Position numbers and translations under genes: made by a program. The notes beneath the pieces were generated by a model that did not search any database, was not told where the DNA came from, and was given only the letters and a program-made list of their open reading frames with translations. A stretch of 64,000 nt of DNA from Bathymodiolus brooksi (taxonomy: Eukaryota > Mollusca > Bivalvia > Mytilida > Modiolidae). The stretch is from positions 75,292,829 to 75,356,828 of the forward strand of contig OY804588.1 in the NCBI GenBank assembly GCA_963680875.1. The letters run 5' to 3'. Below, piece by piece: positions 50,501-57,009 of this stretch. Positions within the stretch are counted from its first letter, which is position 1. Every line of letters begins with the position of its first letter.

Positions 50501-53500
50501 AACTTTGCTGACATGATTCTTGGGTGGTCCTCTTCCAAAATTATGTCCGGCATTTCACAACTCCGACCAAGATGGCTGCCACAGCCGAACTTAATTTAAC
50601 ATAGGACCCTATGCAAAATTCCCATAAAAATCTTCTTGTCTGAAACGATTTGTTCAATAAGAACAAAATGTTAATGAAATAGTCATTGGATGGTTCTCTT
50701 CCAAAAATGTGTCCGGCGGTTCGGCCCTTCGACCTAGATGGCCCCCACAGCCGAACTTAGCTTAACATAGGACTCTATGGGAAATTCACATAAAAATCTT
50801 CTCCTCAGAAACCACTGGATCAATTGCAACCAAACTTTGGTGGAATGATCCTTGCATGGCCCCCTTCCAAAATTGTGTCCGGTGATCCCGATTTCCAACC
50901 AAGATGGCCGCTAACCTAAAAATAGAAAAAAGGTGGATGAAATTAAACAAAAAAATCTTCTCTGAAAGTACTGAGCCAATCTCAACCAAACTTTGCTGAA
51001 ATGATCCTTGGGTGTTCCCTTCCAAAATGGTGTCCGGCATTTCATACCTCCGAACAAGATGGCACCCACAGCCGAACTTAGCTTAACATAGGACCCTAAG
51101 TGAAATTCACATAACAATCTTCTCCTCGGAAACCACTGAGCCAATTGCAACCAAACTTTGGTGGCATAGTTCTTGGATGGCCCCCTTTCAAATTGTGTCC
51201 GGTGATCCCGACTTCTAACCAAGATGGCCGCCAAGCTAAAAATAGAAAAAAGGGGGGATGAAATTTGAAAAAGTTCTCCTCTGAAACTACTGAGCCAATC
51301 TCAACCAAACTTTGCTGAAATGATCCTTGGGTGGTCCCCTTCCAAAATTGTGTCCGGCATTTCATACCTCCAACCAAGATGGCCGCCACAGCCGAACTTA
51401 ATTTAACATAGTACCCTATGGGAAATTCCCATAAGCATGTTCTTGTCTGAAACCATTTGCTCAATAAGAATTAAATGTTGATGAAATAGTCATTGGATGG
51501 TTCTCTTCCCAAAATATGTCCGGCGGTTCGGCCCTTCGACCAAGATGGCCCCCACAGCCGAACCTAGCTTAACATAGTACCCTAAGGGAAATTCACATAA
51601 AAATCTTCTCCTCAGAAACCACTGGGCCAATTGCAACCAAACTTTGGTGGCATAGTCCTTGGATGGGCCCCTCCCAAAATTCCGTCCGGTGATCTCGATT
51701 TCCAACAAAGATGGCCGCCAAGCTAAAAATAGAAAAAGGGGGATGAAATTTGAAACAAATCTTCTCTTCTGAAACTACTGAGCCAATCTCAACCAAACTT
51801 TGCTAAAATGATCCTTGGGTGGTCCCCTTCCAAAATTATGTCTGGCATTTCAGACCTCCACTCAAGATGGCCACCACAGCCGAACTTAATTTAACATAGC
51901 ACCCTATGGGAAATTCCCATAAAAATCTTCTTGTCTGAAACATTTGCTCAATAAGAACTAAATGTTGATGAAATAGTCATTGGATGGTTCTCTTCCAAAA
52001 ATATGTCCAGCAGTGGGCCTTTCGACCAGGATGGCCCCCACAGCCCAACTTAGCTTAACATAGGACCCTAAGGGAAATTCACATAAAAATCTTCTCAGAA
52101 ACCACTGGGCCAATTGCAACCAAACTTTGGTGGAATAGTCCTTGGATGACCCCCTTTCAAATTTTTGTCCGGTGATCCCGACTTCCAACCAAGATGGCCG
52201 CCAAGCTAAAAATAGAAAAAGGGGGGATGAAATTAAAAAAAAAATTCTCTGAAACTACTGAGCCAATCTCAACCAAACTTTGCTGAAATGATCCTTGGGT
52301 GGTCCCCAAGGTGTCCGGCATTTCATACCTCCAACCAAGATGGCCGCCACAGCCGAACTTAATTTAACATAGGACCCTATGGGAAATTCCCATAACAATC
52401 TTCTTATCTGAAACCATTTGCTCAATAAGAACTAAATGTTGATGAAATAGTCATTGGATGGTTCTCTTCCAAAACCATGTCCGGCGGTGCGGCCCTTCGA
52501 CAAAGATGGCCCCCACAGCCGAACTTAGCTTAACATAGGACCCTAAGGGAAATTCACATAACAATCTTCTCCTCAGAAACCACTGGGCCAATTGCAACCA
52601 AACTTTGGTGGCATAGTCCTTGGATGGGCCCCTTCCAAAATTGTGTCCGGTGATCCCGACTTCTAACCAAGATGGCCGCCAAGCTAAAAATAGAAAAAAG
52701 GGGGGATGAAATTTGAAAAGGTTCTTCTCCTCTGAAACTACTGAGCCAATCTCAACCAAACTTTGCTGAATTGATCCTTGGGTGGTCCCCTTCCAAAATT
52801 GTGTCTGGCATTTCAGACCTCCAACCAAGATGGCCACCACAGCCGAACTTAATTTAACATAGGACCCTATGGGAAATTCCCATAAAAATCTTCTTGTCTG
52901 AAACCATTTGCTCAATAAGAACTAAATGTTGATGAAATAGTCATTGGATGGTTCTCTTCCAAAAATATGTCCGGCAGTTTGGCCCTTCGACCAAGATGAC
53001 CCCCACCGCCGAACTTAGCTTAACATAGGACCCTAAGGGAAATTCACATAAAAATCTTCTCCTCAGAAACCACTGGGCCAATTGCAACCAAACTTTGGTG
53101 GAATAGTCCTTGAATGGCGCCCTTTCAAAATTGTGTCCGGTGATCTCGACTTCCAACCAAGATGGCCGCCAAGCTAAAAATAGAAAAAGGGGAGATCAAA
53201 TTTAAAAAATCTTCTCCCCTGAAACTACTGAGCCAATCTCAACCAAACTTTGCTGAAATCATCCTTGGGTGGTCCCCTCCCAAAATGGTGTCTGGCATTT
53301 CAGACATCCAACCAAGATGGCCGCCACAGCCGAACTTAATTTAACATAGGTCCCTATGGGAAATTCCCATAAAAATCTTCTTGCCTGAAACCATTTGCTC
53401 AATAAGAACTAAATGTTGATGAAATAGTCATTGGATGGTTCTCTTCCAAAAATATGTAAGGCAATTCGGCTCTTCGACCAAGATGGCCCCCACAGCCGAA

Positions 53501-56500
53501 CTTAGCTTAACATAGGACTCTATGGGAAATTCACATAAAAATCTTCTCCTCAGAAACCACTTGGCCAATTGCAACCAAACTGTGTTGGCATAGTCCTTGG
53601 ATGGGCCCCTTCCAAAATTGTGTCCGGTGATCCCGACTTCCAACCAAGATGGCCGCCAAGTTAAAAATAGTAAAAAGCAGGGATGAAATTTGAAAAAAAA
53701 TCTTCTCCTCTGAAACTACTGAGCCAATCTCAACCAAACTTTGCTGAAATGATCCTTGGGTGGTCCCCTTCCAAAATTATGTCTGGCATTTCAGACATCC
53801 AACCAAGATGGCCACCACAGCCGAACTTAATGTAACATAGGACCCTATGGGAAAATCCCATAAAAATCTTCTTGTCTGAAACCATTTGCTCAATAAGAAC
53901 AAAATGTTGATGAAATAGTCATTGGATGGTTCTCTTTCAAAAATGTTTCTGGAGGTTCTGCCCTTCGACCAAGGTGGCCCCCACAGCCGAACTTAGCTTA
54001 ACATAGGACCCTATGGGAAATTCACATAAAAATCTTCTTGTCTGGAACCAGTTGCTCAATTGGAACCAAACTTTGATAAAATAGTCATTGGATGGTCCTC
54101 TTCCAACATTGTGTCTGGTGGTCCCGCCCTCTGACCAAGATGGCTGCACAGCTGTACTTTGTTTAACATAGAACCTTATGGGAAATTCACATAAAAAACA
54201 TCTTGTCTGGAACCAGTAGCTCAATTAGAACCAAACTTTGATGGAATAGTCATTGGATTGTCCTCTTCCAAAATTGTTTCCGGTAGTCACGATCTCCCAC
54301 CAAGAAGGCCGCCACAGTGCAGTTGCGTTGTTATTGAAAGCAGCTTTGATCCAGGTGAGCGATTACAGGCTCCTGGGAGCCTCTGGTTTCATCAAATTTT
54401 CAAAATTTTAATATTTTCTGTCTTATATTTCGATAACTATAAGAGATAGAGGCAAACATATTCAGCATGTCAAGATCAAACTACCCTGCAATTTTGAAGT
54501 AAATCCGAGTACCAATTTTGGAGTTATTGCCCTTTTTTCATCAAATTTTCCAAATGTTAATACTTTTCGTCCTTTATTTCAAAAACTATAAGAGATACAT
54601 GTTAAGTTTAAACTGCAAACATGCTCAGCATGTTAAGATCTACATACCCTGCAATTTTGAAGTAAATCCTATAACCCATGTTGGAGTTATTGCCCTTTTT
54701 TCATCAAATGTTCTAAATTTTAATACTTTCATCGTATATCTCAAAAACTATTAGAGATAGAGGGAAAGTTTAAACTGCACAAATGTTCAGCATGTCAAGA
54801 TCTACAACAAAGTTTTCACAGTTGAAAATGTCCGACTACTGTGTGAAGAGTTATTCCTCTTGAAATGCATTTATTTTTTTTTTGACTTTCACTGCTTTTG
54901 GTTACTCAATAATCAAAGGGAAGCAACTCTATTACAAAATGTGAAGTAGCAAAAGCTAAATTTTGAGAATCATTGACATTTATGTTTTTTACAGCAATGT
55001 AAAGGGGGAAGCCATGCCCAAATTTTTTTGGAGAGGGGGGTCTGCAATGACGAGGGCTACATTTGTTATTTTTTGACCGGCGTTATCATGTTTTATTGAC
55101 TGATGTTGTTATTATATCCAGGTGAGCTATTCAGGCTCCTGGGAGCCTCTAGTTTTAATTCCAGGTAGTTATCAATAGTGCATGCTTTCCTATGGGAACT
55201 CTGACTGCTTCTGGCATAAATGCTGATCACCATGATATATTTGTGGGGAAATTTGGCTCAAATGTTCTCTCTTTCTGACAAGAATGACGTGGTTGGCTGG
55301 TTTGTTTATGGTGTCTAACACCACTTTCAACAATATATCAGTTATATTGTGGAAGTAATTTTCATAGATGGAGGAAACCGGAGTACCCGGGAAAAAAACC
55401 CGTCAAAAGTCACTGACAAACTTTTATCACATAATGTTGTATCGAGTACACAGCGCTATGAATGGGATTCGAAATCGCAACTTTAGTGGTGATATTCACT
55501 GATTGTACAGATAGTTGTAAATCCAACTAACATGCAATCACGACGTACATTGACTTATGTTATTTACTTAAAATTAATATTTTGTTGTCTGGTCTGTCAC
55601 ATTACCTTTCCGGTGTATTATATATATATATATATATATATATAATTATCTTGTCTAGCAACTTATTTGTGTATTACAGGTTTTCTGGGAAAACGTCAAG
55701 GTTACAGGTATGTAAAATCTTTAATATACAAAAGCAAAATAGGTAGAATAGGTATGGTAAGTTTTATAAATACAATAATTATGGATGCTGTATAAAATAT
55801 TTGTACATAAACTCACATCCTTATAATTTCTGTTTAGCTCAGATGACCGAAGGGCAATGGAGCTTTAAGTATTGATTTTTGTTCTTTATCCATAACTTGC
55901 TATGACCCCTTAAGCTCCAAAATGCAACATGTGGTGCAATAAGGAATATCGATACCAGTCATATAGTCCTAATTCCTTGTGGGTTAGCATATCTCATGTC
56001 ATTACTGACACCTGTCATGTTGTCCCAATTCCTGCAGTGTTAGTATATCCTATGTCATTAATAATACCAATCATGTCCTAATTCTTTAAGTGTTAATCGG
56101 TTGGGCATTCAGTATTATTGCTAAGTAAACCCCAGCCCTTCTCTATTATTACCTGACAAACCAGATTGACAAGGCATCACCTGTCCTGCTCCTTGAGAAG
56201 TGCTTAGCAATTCCGTGGATTCAGCTCCCGAAATCATCCACAGTGCCCAGTTTTGGAATTACAATGCATGATGTTGCTTCAATCAAATTATCCATACAGA
56301 GGCCCAACAATCAGTCAATATAGCTGAAATTCTGTTCTCATGACAAGTAGTCTATTATGAAAGAAGAGTTTAAAGATACCAAAGGGGCAATTAGAAACTG
56401 TATATAGAAGAAGAACAGACAACATAATGGCCAAAAGAAAAAGTGCAAAAGGACAAACAACAATCAACAAAACATACATATAAAACTAAAGATCGAGTCA

Positions 56501-56942
56501 CACGAGCCCCACTAAAAACGAGGGGTGAACTCGGGTGCTCCGGCAGAGTAAGCAGCTCCTGCTCCACTAGTGACACCCGTCATGTTAATCTAATTACAAC
56601 AAATATTTCAAAAAATACTTAAAAATCTAATGAAATAAATCTGCTTTTATAGGTATTGATAACATTGCACTAAAACAGATCCCTGACGATGATGTATTGA
56701 AAGAATTATCAGAACAAGTTGGCAACTGTGCTATGCAGCTTGGGATTGAACTAGGATTAAGTATGGTGGACATTGAGGAGTCTCTCTTCAAGTATTCAAA
56801 GGACATGTTTAGCCAGACTGTTGATGTTCTGAAAAAGTGGAAATATTCAAGTAAAGTTAAGCCAACAATTCGTATTTTGATGAGAGCAATTCAAGCGAGT
56901 GATCCGAGAGGGCTCATGTTTCTAAGAGACAAATATGCCTAA
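22473..56942 (+). CDS. ROCO-type GTPase with two C-terminal death domains (multi-exon gene model)
   Basis: Joined model: 22473-22718, 29343-29852, 43009-43115, 43840-45084, one 31-nt microexon (47169-47199 or 48017-48047), 48281-48570, 55680-55707, 56653-56942 (TAA). Intron phases in order are 1, 1, 0, 0, 1, 0, 1; every join keeps the frame, and the total is about 914 residues. Domains: Roc GTPase with G1 [13 protein letters not shown] near G2, G3 DFGGH and G4 THSD; COR in the large exon; two death domains. In known ROCO proteins the Roc-COR unit is a GTP-dependent dimerising switch, and death domains recruit partners. A role in cell-death or innate signalling is inference. There is no signal peptide or membrane segment in the visible part, so it is probably cytosolic. 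The start codon and N-terminal region are not identified. About 2.7 kb of coding sequence is spread over 34 kb. Confidence 0.85.
22795..23042. repeat. ~98-bp tandem array, first block
   Basis: About 2.5 copies of a unit containing 'ACATCAGTCATAACTGTCAG', 'TATATCATGACT' and 'GGTAGAAA', then 'TTAGACAGAACTGATTAGGA'. The same unit resumes at 25735 and 27975, so this block was part of one array before insertions, or the blocks expanded separately. Confidence 0.85.
23043..23525. other. AT-rich unique intron sequence
   Basis: Nothing recognisable. The segment 23047-23270 includes approximate inverted matches around 'AATATTTTCC' and 'TTTCAACCGGAAAAATATT', suggesting a decayed foldback element. 'TTTCAACCGGAAA' also occurs near 25718. 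Confidence 0.4.
23526..23712 (-). repeat. tRNA-derived SINE with (TA)n tail
   Basis: On the minus strand a box A-like 'TGGTCGAGGGCGCTGG' (23684-23699) and a box B 'GGGTTCAAATCC' (23630-23641) are spaced as in a tRNA-derived pol III promoter. They are followed by a body ('GACAGCTCTAAAATC') and a (TA)n tail at 23526-23556. Parts of the body recur at 24014-24113 and 26573-26615. This is the most complete copy here. A simple tRNA pseudogene is less likely because the non-tRNA body repeats with it. Confidence 0.65.
24012..24150 (-). repeat. Truncated second copy of the same SINE
   Basis: It repeats the body and box B part of 23558-23652 ('GAATTTGAACCCACACC' on the plus strand) but stops before box A, at 'GATACACG'. 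A TA-rich tract follows at 24120-24145. Likely 5'-truncated in the SINE's orientation. Confidence 0.6.
24257..24377. repeat. Foldback (inverted repeat) element
   Basis: The left arm (~24257-24290, with 'GGTATTTGCGG') and right arm (~24343-24377, with 'TTTTCGCAAATACC') are inverted relative to each other, with a smaller internal palindrome 'CCGAGCCGAAAGGCTTGG'. It is a MITE-like hairpin. Similar foldback sequences are frequent in mollusc introns. Confidence 0.5.
24493..24660. repeat. Tandem duplication of a ~83-bp segment
   Basis: 'ACATAAAACGCACAACT' followed by 'AACAAATTTTGTTACAAGCG' and 'GAAGGGTAAAAACGGCAAAT' occurs twice in succession with few changes. No coding content. Confidence 0.75.
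25076..25734. other. Unique intron sequence
   Basis: AT-rich, with a short local duplication ('AGTCGTCCC' plus 'GATATATCTC' repeated at ~25320 and ~25351). No exon, RNA or element recognised. Confidence 0.4.
25735..26325. repeat. ~98-bp tandem array, second block
   Basis: About six copies of the unit seen at 22795. It ends where the hairpin at 26328 begins. The minus-strand frame at 25960-26145 is a translation of the repeat. Confidence 0.85.
26328..26418. repeat. Near-perfect hairpin, ~39-bp arms
   Basis: The left arm (26328-26366, with 'TTCAGTTGCCCATG') and right arm (26378-26418, with 'CATGGGCAACTGAAGG') are inverted copies, differing by a 2-base gap and one or two bases, around a short loop with 'GCAAGAGAGTA'. 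The small open frame 26339-26527 starts inside the hairpin and is not considered a gene. Confidence 0.75.
26620..26894. repeat. 275-bp near-perfect palindrome
   Basis: The sequence reads the same on both strands around a centre near 26757. The outer parts are 'AAACGTCTAAAATGTTAGCA' and 'GTGCTAACATTTTAGACG'; the inner parts are 'TCGACGGATATTTCGCTTG' and 'CAAGCGAAATATTCGTCGA'. The centre is 'TTTATCAGACGCTGATAAA'. Few mismatches separate the arms, so the insertion or arm homogenisation is recent. Probably a foldback transposon. Confidence 0.8.
26990..27040. repeat. (TA)n microsatellite
   Basis: Two TA runs separated by 'GTATACACCGGTGTATA', itself a palindrome. Confidence 0.85.
27103..27974. other. 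Unique intron sequence with one unexplained minus-strand frame
   Basis: No repeat recognised. It contains the minus-strand open frame described at 27497-27730. The region is slightly less AT-rich than its neighbours. Confidence 0.4.
27497..27730 (-). CDS. Unrecognised open frame, doubtful
   Basis: A 77-residue frame starts [19 protein letters not shown] and continues with mixed, non-repetitive composition ([19 protein letters not shown]). It lies antisense in a host-gene intron and outside the tandem arrays, unlike almost every other short frame here. No domain was recognised. It could be the first exon of an antisense gene, a captured gene fragment, or chance; a plus-strand frame of similar length overlaps it, which argues for chance. 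Confidence 0.15.
   Translation of the reverse strand: MSFYHNDPKIGQRIRLVGGQKGVIKDSVENLGFQCMKFNGCSAEILELFLDIMFSGKKTKDNHLSTLTSVICRHPVT
27975..29175. repeat. ~98-bp tandem array, third block
   Basis: About twelve copies of the unit seen at 22795 and 25735, many with small deletions. It ends ~170 bases before the second Roc exon. The minus-strand frame 28140-28322 is repeat-derived. Confidence 0.9.
29343..29852 (+). CDS. Exon 2 of model: Roc linker and switch II (G3)
   Basis: The acceptor is 'CTACATTATCAG' and the donor is 'GAAT|GTAAGT' at 29853. It completes a Gly codon from exon 1 and continues [19 protein letters not shown] basic, proline-containing stretch (about 29432-29617, [15 protein letters not shown] onward) lies between G2 and G3. 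Next comes [19 protein letters not shown], the G3/switch II region with DFGGH at 29711-29725, and a beta-strand-like FILMFNGRY. The upstream open stretch from 29264 is read-through into the intron, so the ATG there is not the start. It ends one base into a Ser codon completed by exon 3. Confidence 0.88.
29947..31618. repeat. 46-bp minisatellite, subfamily A
   Basis: About 36 copies of a unit made of 'GAGTTGTGTTTGGTGACATA', 'TATCCCTGTTTCTAG' and 'TGTCTGAATCA' (46 bp). A common variant has 'TGGCTAAATCA'. Each unit carries a pyrimidine run followed by TAG. The change to subfamily B at ~31619 is abrupt. Confidence 0.93.
31619..39110. repeat. 46-bp minisatellite, subfamily B
   Basis: About 160 copies of a 46-bp unit made of 'GAGTTGTTTTTGAGGACACC', 'TCTCTCTATTTGTAG' and 'TGTCTGATTCA'. 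It aligns base for base in length and layout with subfamily A, so the two share an origin. Each unit has an 'ACCTCTCTCTATTTGTAG' stretch that looks like a good 3' splice site. Multi-unit duplications occur: the block near 33850 recurs near 34443 at an offset of 593. The minus-strand open frames with repeated '[12 protein letters not shown]' are repeat translations. Confidence 0.95.
39111..39446. other. Non-repetitive intron island between two arrays
   Basis: Contains the plus-strand frame 39101-39310, which begins in the last 46-bp unit and shows no recognisable domain, and a poly-T tract near 39391. 'TTTGTATTGTCTGATTCGTACAG' near 39136-39158 is a last diverged 46-bp unit. No exon is supported. 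Confidence 0.4.
39447..43008 (+). repeat. 63-bp array: 56 tandem copies of a 3' splice site and exon start
   Basis: The unit consists of 'GAATTATAATATAATCA', 'TACTTTTACTTTCAG' and 'CTATATTGAAGTATTAGATG', then 'AGCTCTATCCT'. The 'CAG' ends fall at 39480, 39543, 39606 and so on, to the genuine acceptor at 43008. That is 3528 bp, exactly 56 x 63, with no net indel. The last ~32 bases of the repeat (CTATATTGAAGCATT..GAGCTCTATCCT) equal the first bases of the Roc G4 exon apart from a few changes. The array is therefore the intron-exon boundary repeated. Every decoy has 'ATTAGA' where the exon has 'ATTGGG', giving an in-frame TAG. Confidence 0.95.
43009..43115 (+). CDS. Exon 3 of model: Roc G4 motif
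   Basis: 107 nt, acceptor 'CTTTTATTTTCAG', donor 'CAG|GTTTGA'. After completing a Ser codon it encodes [13 protein letters not shown], then [18 protein letters not shown] and FYSQ. THSD (43092-43103) fits the G4 (T/N-K/H-x-D) position of Roc domains, and the preceding hydrophobic [10 protein letters not shown] is the expected beta strand. No frame-finder by length would catch this exon; it is identified by phase and motif. Its first ~32 bases are the template of the 63-bp array. Confidence 0.88.
43365..43556. repeat. 24-bp tandem repeat, 8 copies
   Basis: Eight successive 24-bp units of the form 'ATTATCAAAGTGAGTGATTC' plus four bases, moderately diverged. Several contain 'AAAGTGAGTG' or 'AAAGTGACC', which resemble 5' splice sites. 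Intronic, between the exons at 43009 and 43840. Confidence 0.85.
43557..43839. other. Intron end before the COR exon
   Basis: AT-rich; ends with the acceptor tract 'ATATTTTTTTCATTTCCAG'. The open frame 43561-43749 has no recognised domain and no splice context, so it was not called. Confidence 0.6.
43840..45084 (+). CDS. Exon 4 of model: end of Roc and COR domain
   Basis: 1245 nt, phase 0 in and out, starting [10 protein letters not shown] and ending FPLFWIFDN, with donor 'GACAAT|GTAAGT'. The ATG at 43849 is internal. First comes the end of the Roc domain ([19 protein letters not shown], then [19 protein letters not shown]). The COR region follows: [20 protein letters not shown] and [17 protein letters not shown] match the COR-A pattern, then VHLDILVEP. 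The C-terminal half (about 44550-45084: [34 protein letters not shown]) is probably COR-B and linker. In ROCO proteins COR mediates dimerisation and controls GTP turnover. It is the longest exon and is intact. Confidence 0.92.
45085..45375. other. Intron start after the COR exon
   Basis: Donor GTAAGT, then T-rich sequence. The small frame 45144-45353 has low-complexity composition and no domain. Confidence 0.5.
45376..45555. repeat. Dispersed repeat 'TGGTGTTTAACACCACTTTC', copy 1
   Basis: Shares 'GGTGTTTAACACCACTTTCA', 'ACAATATTTCA', 'GGTCACTGACAAAC' and 'TTATCACATAATGTT' in order with 55290-55530 and 60915-61195. Probably a SINE-like element; the 55.4-kb copy has a box-B-like stretch on the minus strand. 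This copy is shorter. Confidence 0.7.
45711..46520 (-). pseudogene. hAT transposase C-terminal remnant (frameshifted)
   Basis: Two overlapping minus-strand frames continue one another. The upstream one (46518 to about 46340) has [20 protein letters not shown] and [15 protein letters not shown], typical of the middle of hAT/ZMYM1-like transposases. The downstream one (from about 46395 to 45701) continues with CLLKSENRF and has [39 protein letters not shown] and RLSSSL. That is the hAT C-terminal dimerisation region, where 'ATVERSF' matches the usual T-x-E-R-S-F. A frameshift separates them near 46340-46390, and the lower frame runs through the terminal repeat. The DNA-binding and most catalytic regions are absent. 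Dead copy. Confidence 0.8.
46608..46654. repeat. Perfect 21-bp stem hairpin inside the hAT copy
   Basis: Left arm 46608-46628 and right arm 46634-46654 are exact reverse complements around the loop TGTTT. It lies between the coding remnant and the right terminal repeat and may be part of the transposon's subterminal structure. Confidence 0.85.
46977..47168. other. Intron sequence between the hAT copy and the microexon array
   Basis: AT-rich with an A-rich tract near 47042-47062. Ends in the acceptor 'ACATTATAATTTTAG' used by microexon A. Confidence 0.5.
47169..47199 (+). CDS. Exon 5A: 31-nt microexon before death domain 1
   Basis: Acceptor 'TTATAATTTTAG', donor 'CAG|GTAATG' at 47200. Phase 0 in, 1 out, exactly what joins exon 4 to exon 6. 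It encodes [10 protein letters not shown] and one base of the following Gly, giving [20 protein letters not shown]. It has no stop, whereas the fourteen following copies have TAA at codon 2. Including both 5A and 5B would add 62 nt and break the frame, so at most one can be used per coding transcript. Confidence 0.6.
48017..48047 (+). CDS. Exon 5B: alternative 31-nt microexon
   Basis: The last copy of the microexon array. Acceptor 'GCTATATTTATAG', donor 'GCAA|GTAAAT' at 48048. It has the same length (31) and phases as 5A and encodes [10 protein letters not shown] plus one base, giving Arg at the join (TCAR-LDNKDL). The cysteine pair CDxxC is kept in both versions (CDKRC and CDDTC). Whether 5A, 5B or either alternately is spliced cannot be decided from sequence; the better donor is 5A's, while 5B is closest to the next exon. 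Confidence 0.5.
48281..48570 (+). CDS. Exon 6: death domain 1
   Basis: Acceptor 'ATCTCTTAACTGCAG', donor 'CAG|GTGGGT' at 48571; phase 1 in, 0 out. It encodes [20 protein letters not shown], then [20 protein letters not shown] and [21 protein letters not shown]. It ends [19 protein letters not shown] and [16 protein letters not shown]. The pattern L-x-x-LA, W-x-x-I, L-x-x-W, then F-x-x-L-x-x-AL fits a six-helix death domain. Reading through the donor adds VGNN and a stop, so intron retention would give a protein lacking death domain 2. Confidence 0.88.
48559..48760 (+). repeat. 42-bp repeat: five copies of a 5' splice site
   Basis: The unit is 'TTCTATGTCAGGTAGGTAAT' plus 'AACTAAAGCCATATCTGACTAG'-type sequence. 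Donors fall at 48571 (GTGGGT, the exon end), 48613, 48655, 48697 and 48739 (all GTAGGT), exactly 42 bp apart. The last 12 bases of the coding exon are included in each copy. A transcript cut at a later donor would carry the in-frame TAA that follows GTGGGTAATAAC. Confidence 0.95.
48790..48885 (-). repeat. Possible tRNA-derived SINE fragment
   Basis: On the minus strand 'GGTTCAAGCC' is a box B match, preceded by a weak box A-like 'GATGGATAACTTGCTCGCC'. The tRNA-like part is followed by AT-rich sequence. Only a weak resemblance. Confidence 0.35.
48888..49125. repeat. Degenerate ~70-bp tandem repeat, ~4 copies
   Basis: Recurrent 'CCAGCTGATTGTGAGGTGTG', 'TCGA(C/T)(C/T)TGTACCT' and 'AGGTGTCATCAA' at roughly 70-bp spacing, strongly diverged. 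No coding content. Confidence 0.6.
49376..55157 (+). repeat. Mollusc dispersed element (outer copy) split by a second copy
   Basis: The outer copy starts near 'TTTTAGCACACCTGGCCGTC' and runs to 'GGTATTGCCCTTTTTT' at 49704. It resumes at ~54391 with 'CATCAAATTTTCAAAATTTT' and ends with 'CAGGTGAGCTATTCAGG' plus 'GGAGCCTCTAG' at 55157. In the distal part the same text appears uninterrupted ('TTATTGCCCTTTTTTCATCA' near 54526), which shows the break point. Open frames within are not considered genes. Confidence 0.7.
49705..54390 (+). repeat. Inserted second copy of the element, internally expanded ~485-bp higher-order array
   Basis: The left end is 'TAGCTCATCTGACCTTTAGG' with 'CGTCCGTCG' repeats; the right end is 'CAGGTGAGCGATTACAGG' plus 'GGAGCCTCTGG'. 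The interior is tandem copies of three related ~160-bp subunits, each with 'CTTCTCCTCTGAAACTACTG', 'AACCAAACTTTG', 'TTCCAAAATTGTGTCCGG' and 'CCAAGATGGCC'. The trimer recurs at ~485 bp: 'GAAACCACTGGGCCAA'-type starts near 51117, 51603, 52087, 52565, 53055 and 53543. Minus-strand frames of 60-150 residues here are repeat translations. Confidence 0.8.
55290..55535. repeat. Dispersed repeat 'TGGTGTCTAACACCACTTTC', copy 2
   Basis: Most complete of three copies (see 45376 and 60915). It has 'ACACCACTTTCAACAATAT', 'GTCACTGACAAAC', 'TTATCACATAATGTTGTA', then 'GGGATTCGAAATCGCAAC', whose reverse complement is box-B-like, and 'GATAGTTGTAAATCCAACTA'. Possible minus-strand SINE. Confidence 0.7.
55618..55646. 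repeat. (TA)n microsatellite
   Basis: Uninterrupted TA run about 35 bases before the acceptor of the 28-nt microexon. Confidence 0.9.
55680..55707 (+). CDS. Exon 7: 28-nt microexon before death domain 2
   Basis: Acceptor 'TTTGTGTATTACAG', donor 'ACAG|GTATGT' at 55708. Phase 0 in, 1 out. It encodes VFWENVKVT and one base of a Gly, giving [18 protein letters not shown]. It has the same phases and nearly the same length as exon 5, and both lead into a death-domain exon through a '(T)G-(L/I)DN' junction. Too short for any open-frame search; supported by consensus splice sites and by the required phases on both sides. Confidence 0.75.
55708..56384. other. Intron with weak ~60-bp repeats
   Basis: The segment 55950-56095 has three degenerate copies of 'CATGTCATTA..ACACC(T/A)(G/A)TCATGT..TCC(C/T)AATTC'. 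'TTTAGCTCAGATGACCGAAGGG' near 55832 resembles the left end of the 49.7-kb element. No exon seen. Confidence 0.45.
56385..56590 (+). repeat. Dispersed repeat copy, related to 21665-21925
   Basis: Contains 'AAAACTAAAGATCGAG', 'CGAGCCCCACTAAAAACG', 'GGTGCTCCGGCAGAGTAAGC' and 'GACACCCGTCATGTTA'. It shares block order with 21665-21925 and resembles a common bivalve dispersed repeat. The minus-strand frame 56391-56576 lies within it and is not a gene. Confidence 0.6.
56653..56942 (+). CDS. Exon 8: death domain 2 and stop codon
   Basis: Acceptor 'AATCTGCTTTTATAG'; the first two bases complete a Gly codon; ends at TAA (56940-56942). It encodes [20 protein letters not shown], then [21 protein letters not shown] and [21 protein letters not shown]. 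It ends [20 protein letters not shown] and [13 protein letters not shown]. The layout (L-x-x-L-x-x-x-V-G, W between charged runs, L-x-x-AI near the end) is that of a classical death domain. The ATG at 56697 is internal. This is the C-terminus of the protein. Confidence 0.9.
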
Positions 56943-57009
56943 TGCTCTTAAATAATATACAAGTACAAACAATACTCTTGGTTAATAACATGCTTAAGCA
57001 TATAACTAT

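Noticed and set aside
50034..54224. Minus-strand frames of 60-154 residues (e.g. 52451-52915)
   Set aside because: They lie in the mollusc dispersed element and recur in each subunit with frameshifts; no protein domain is recognisable.
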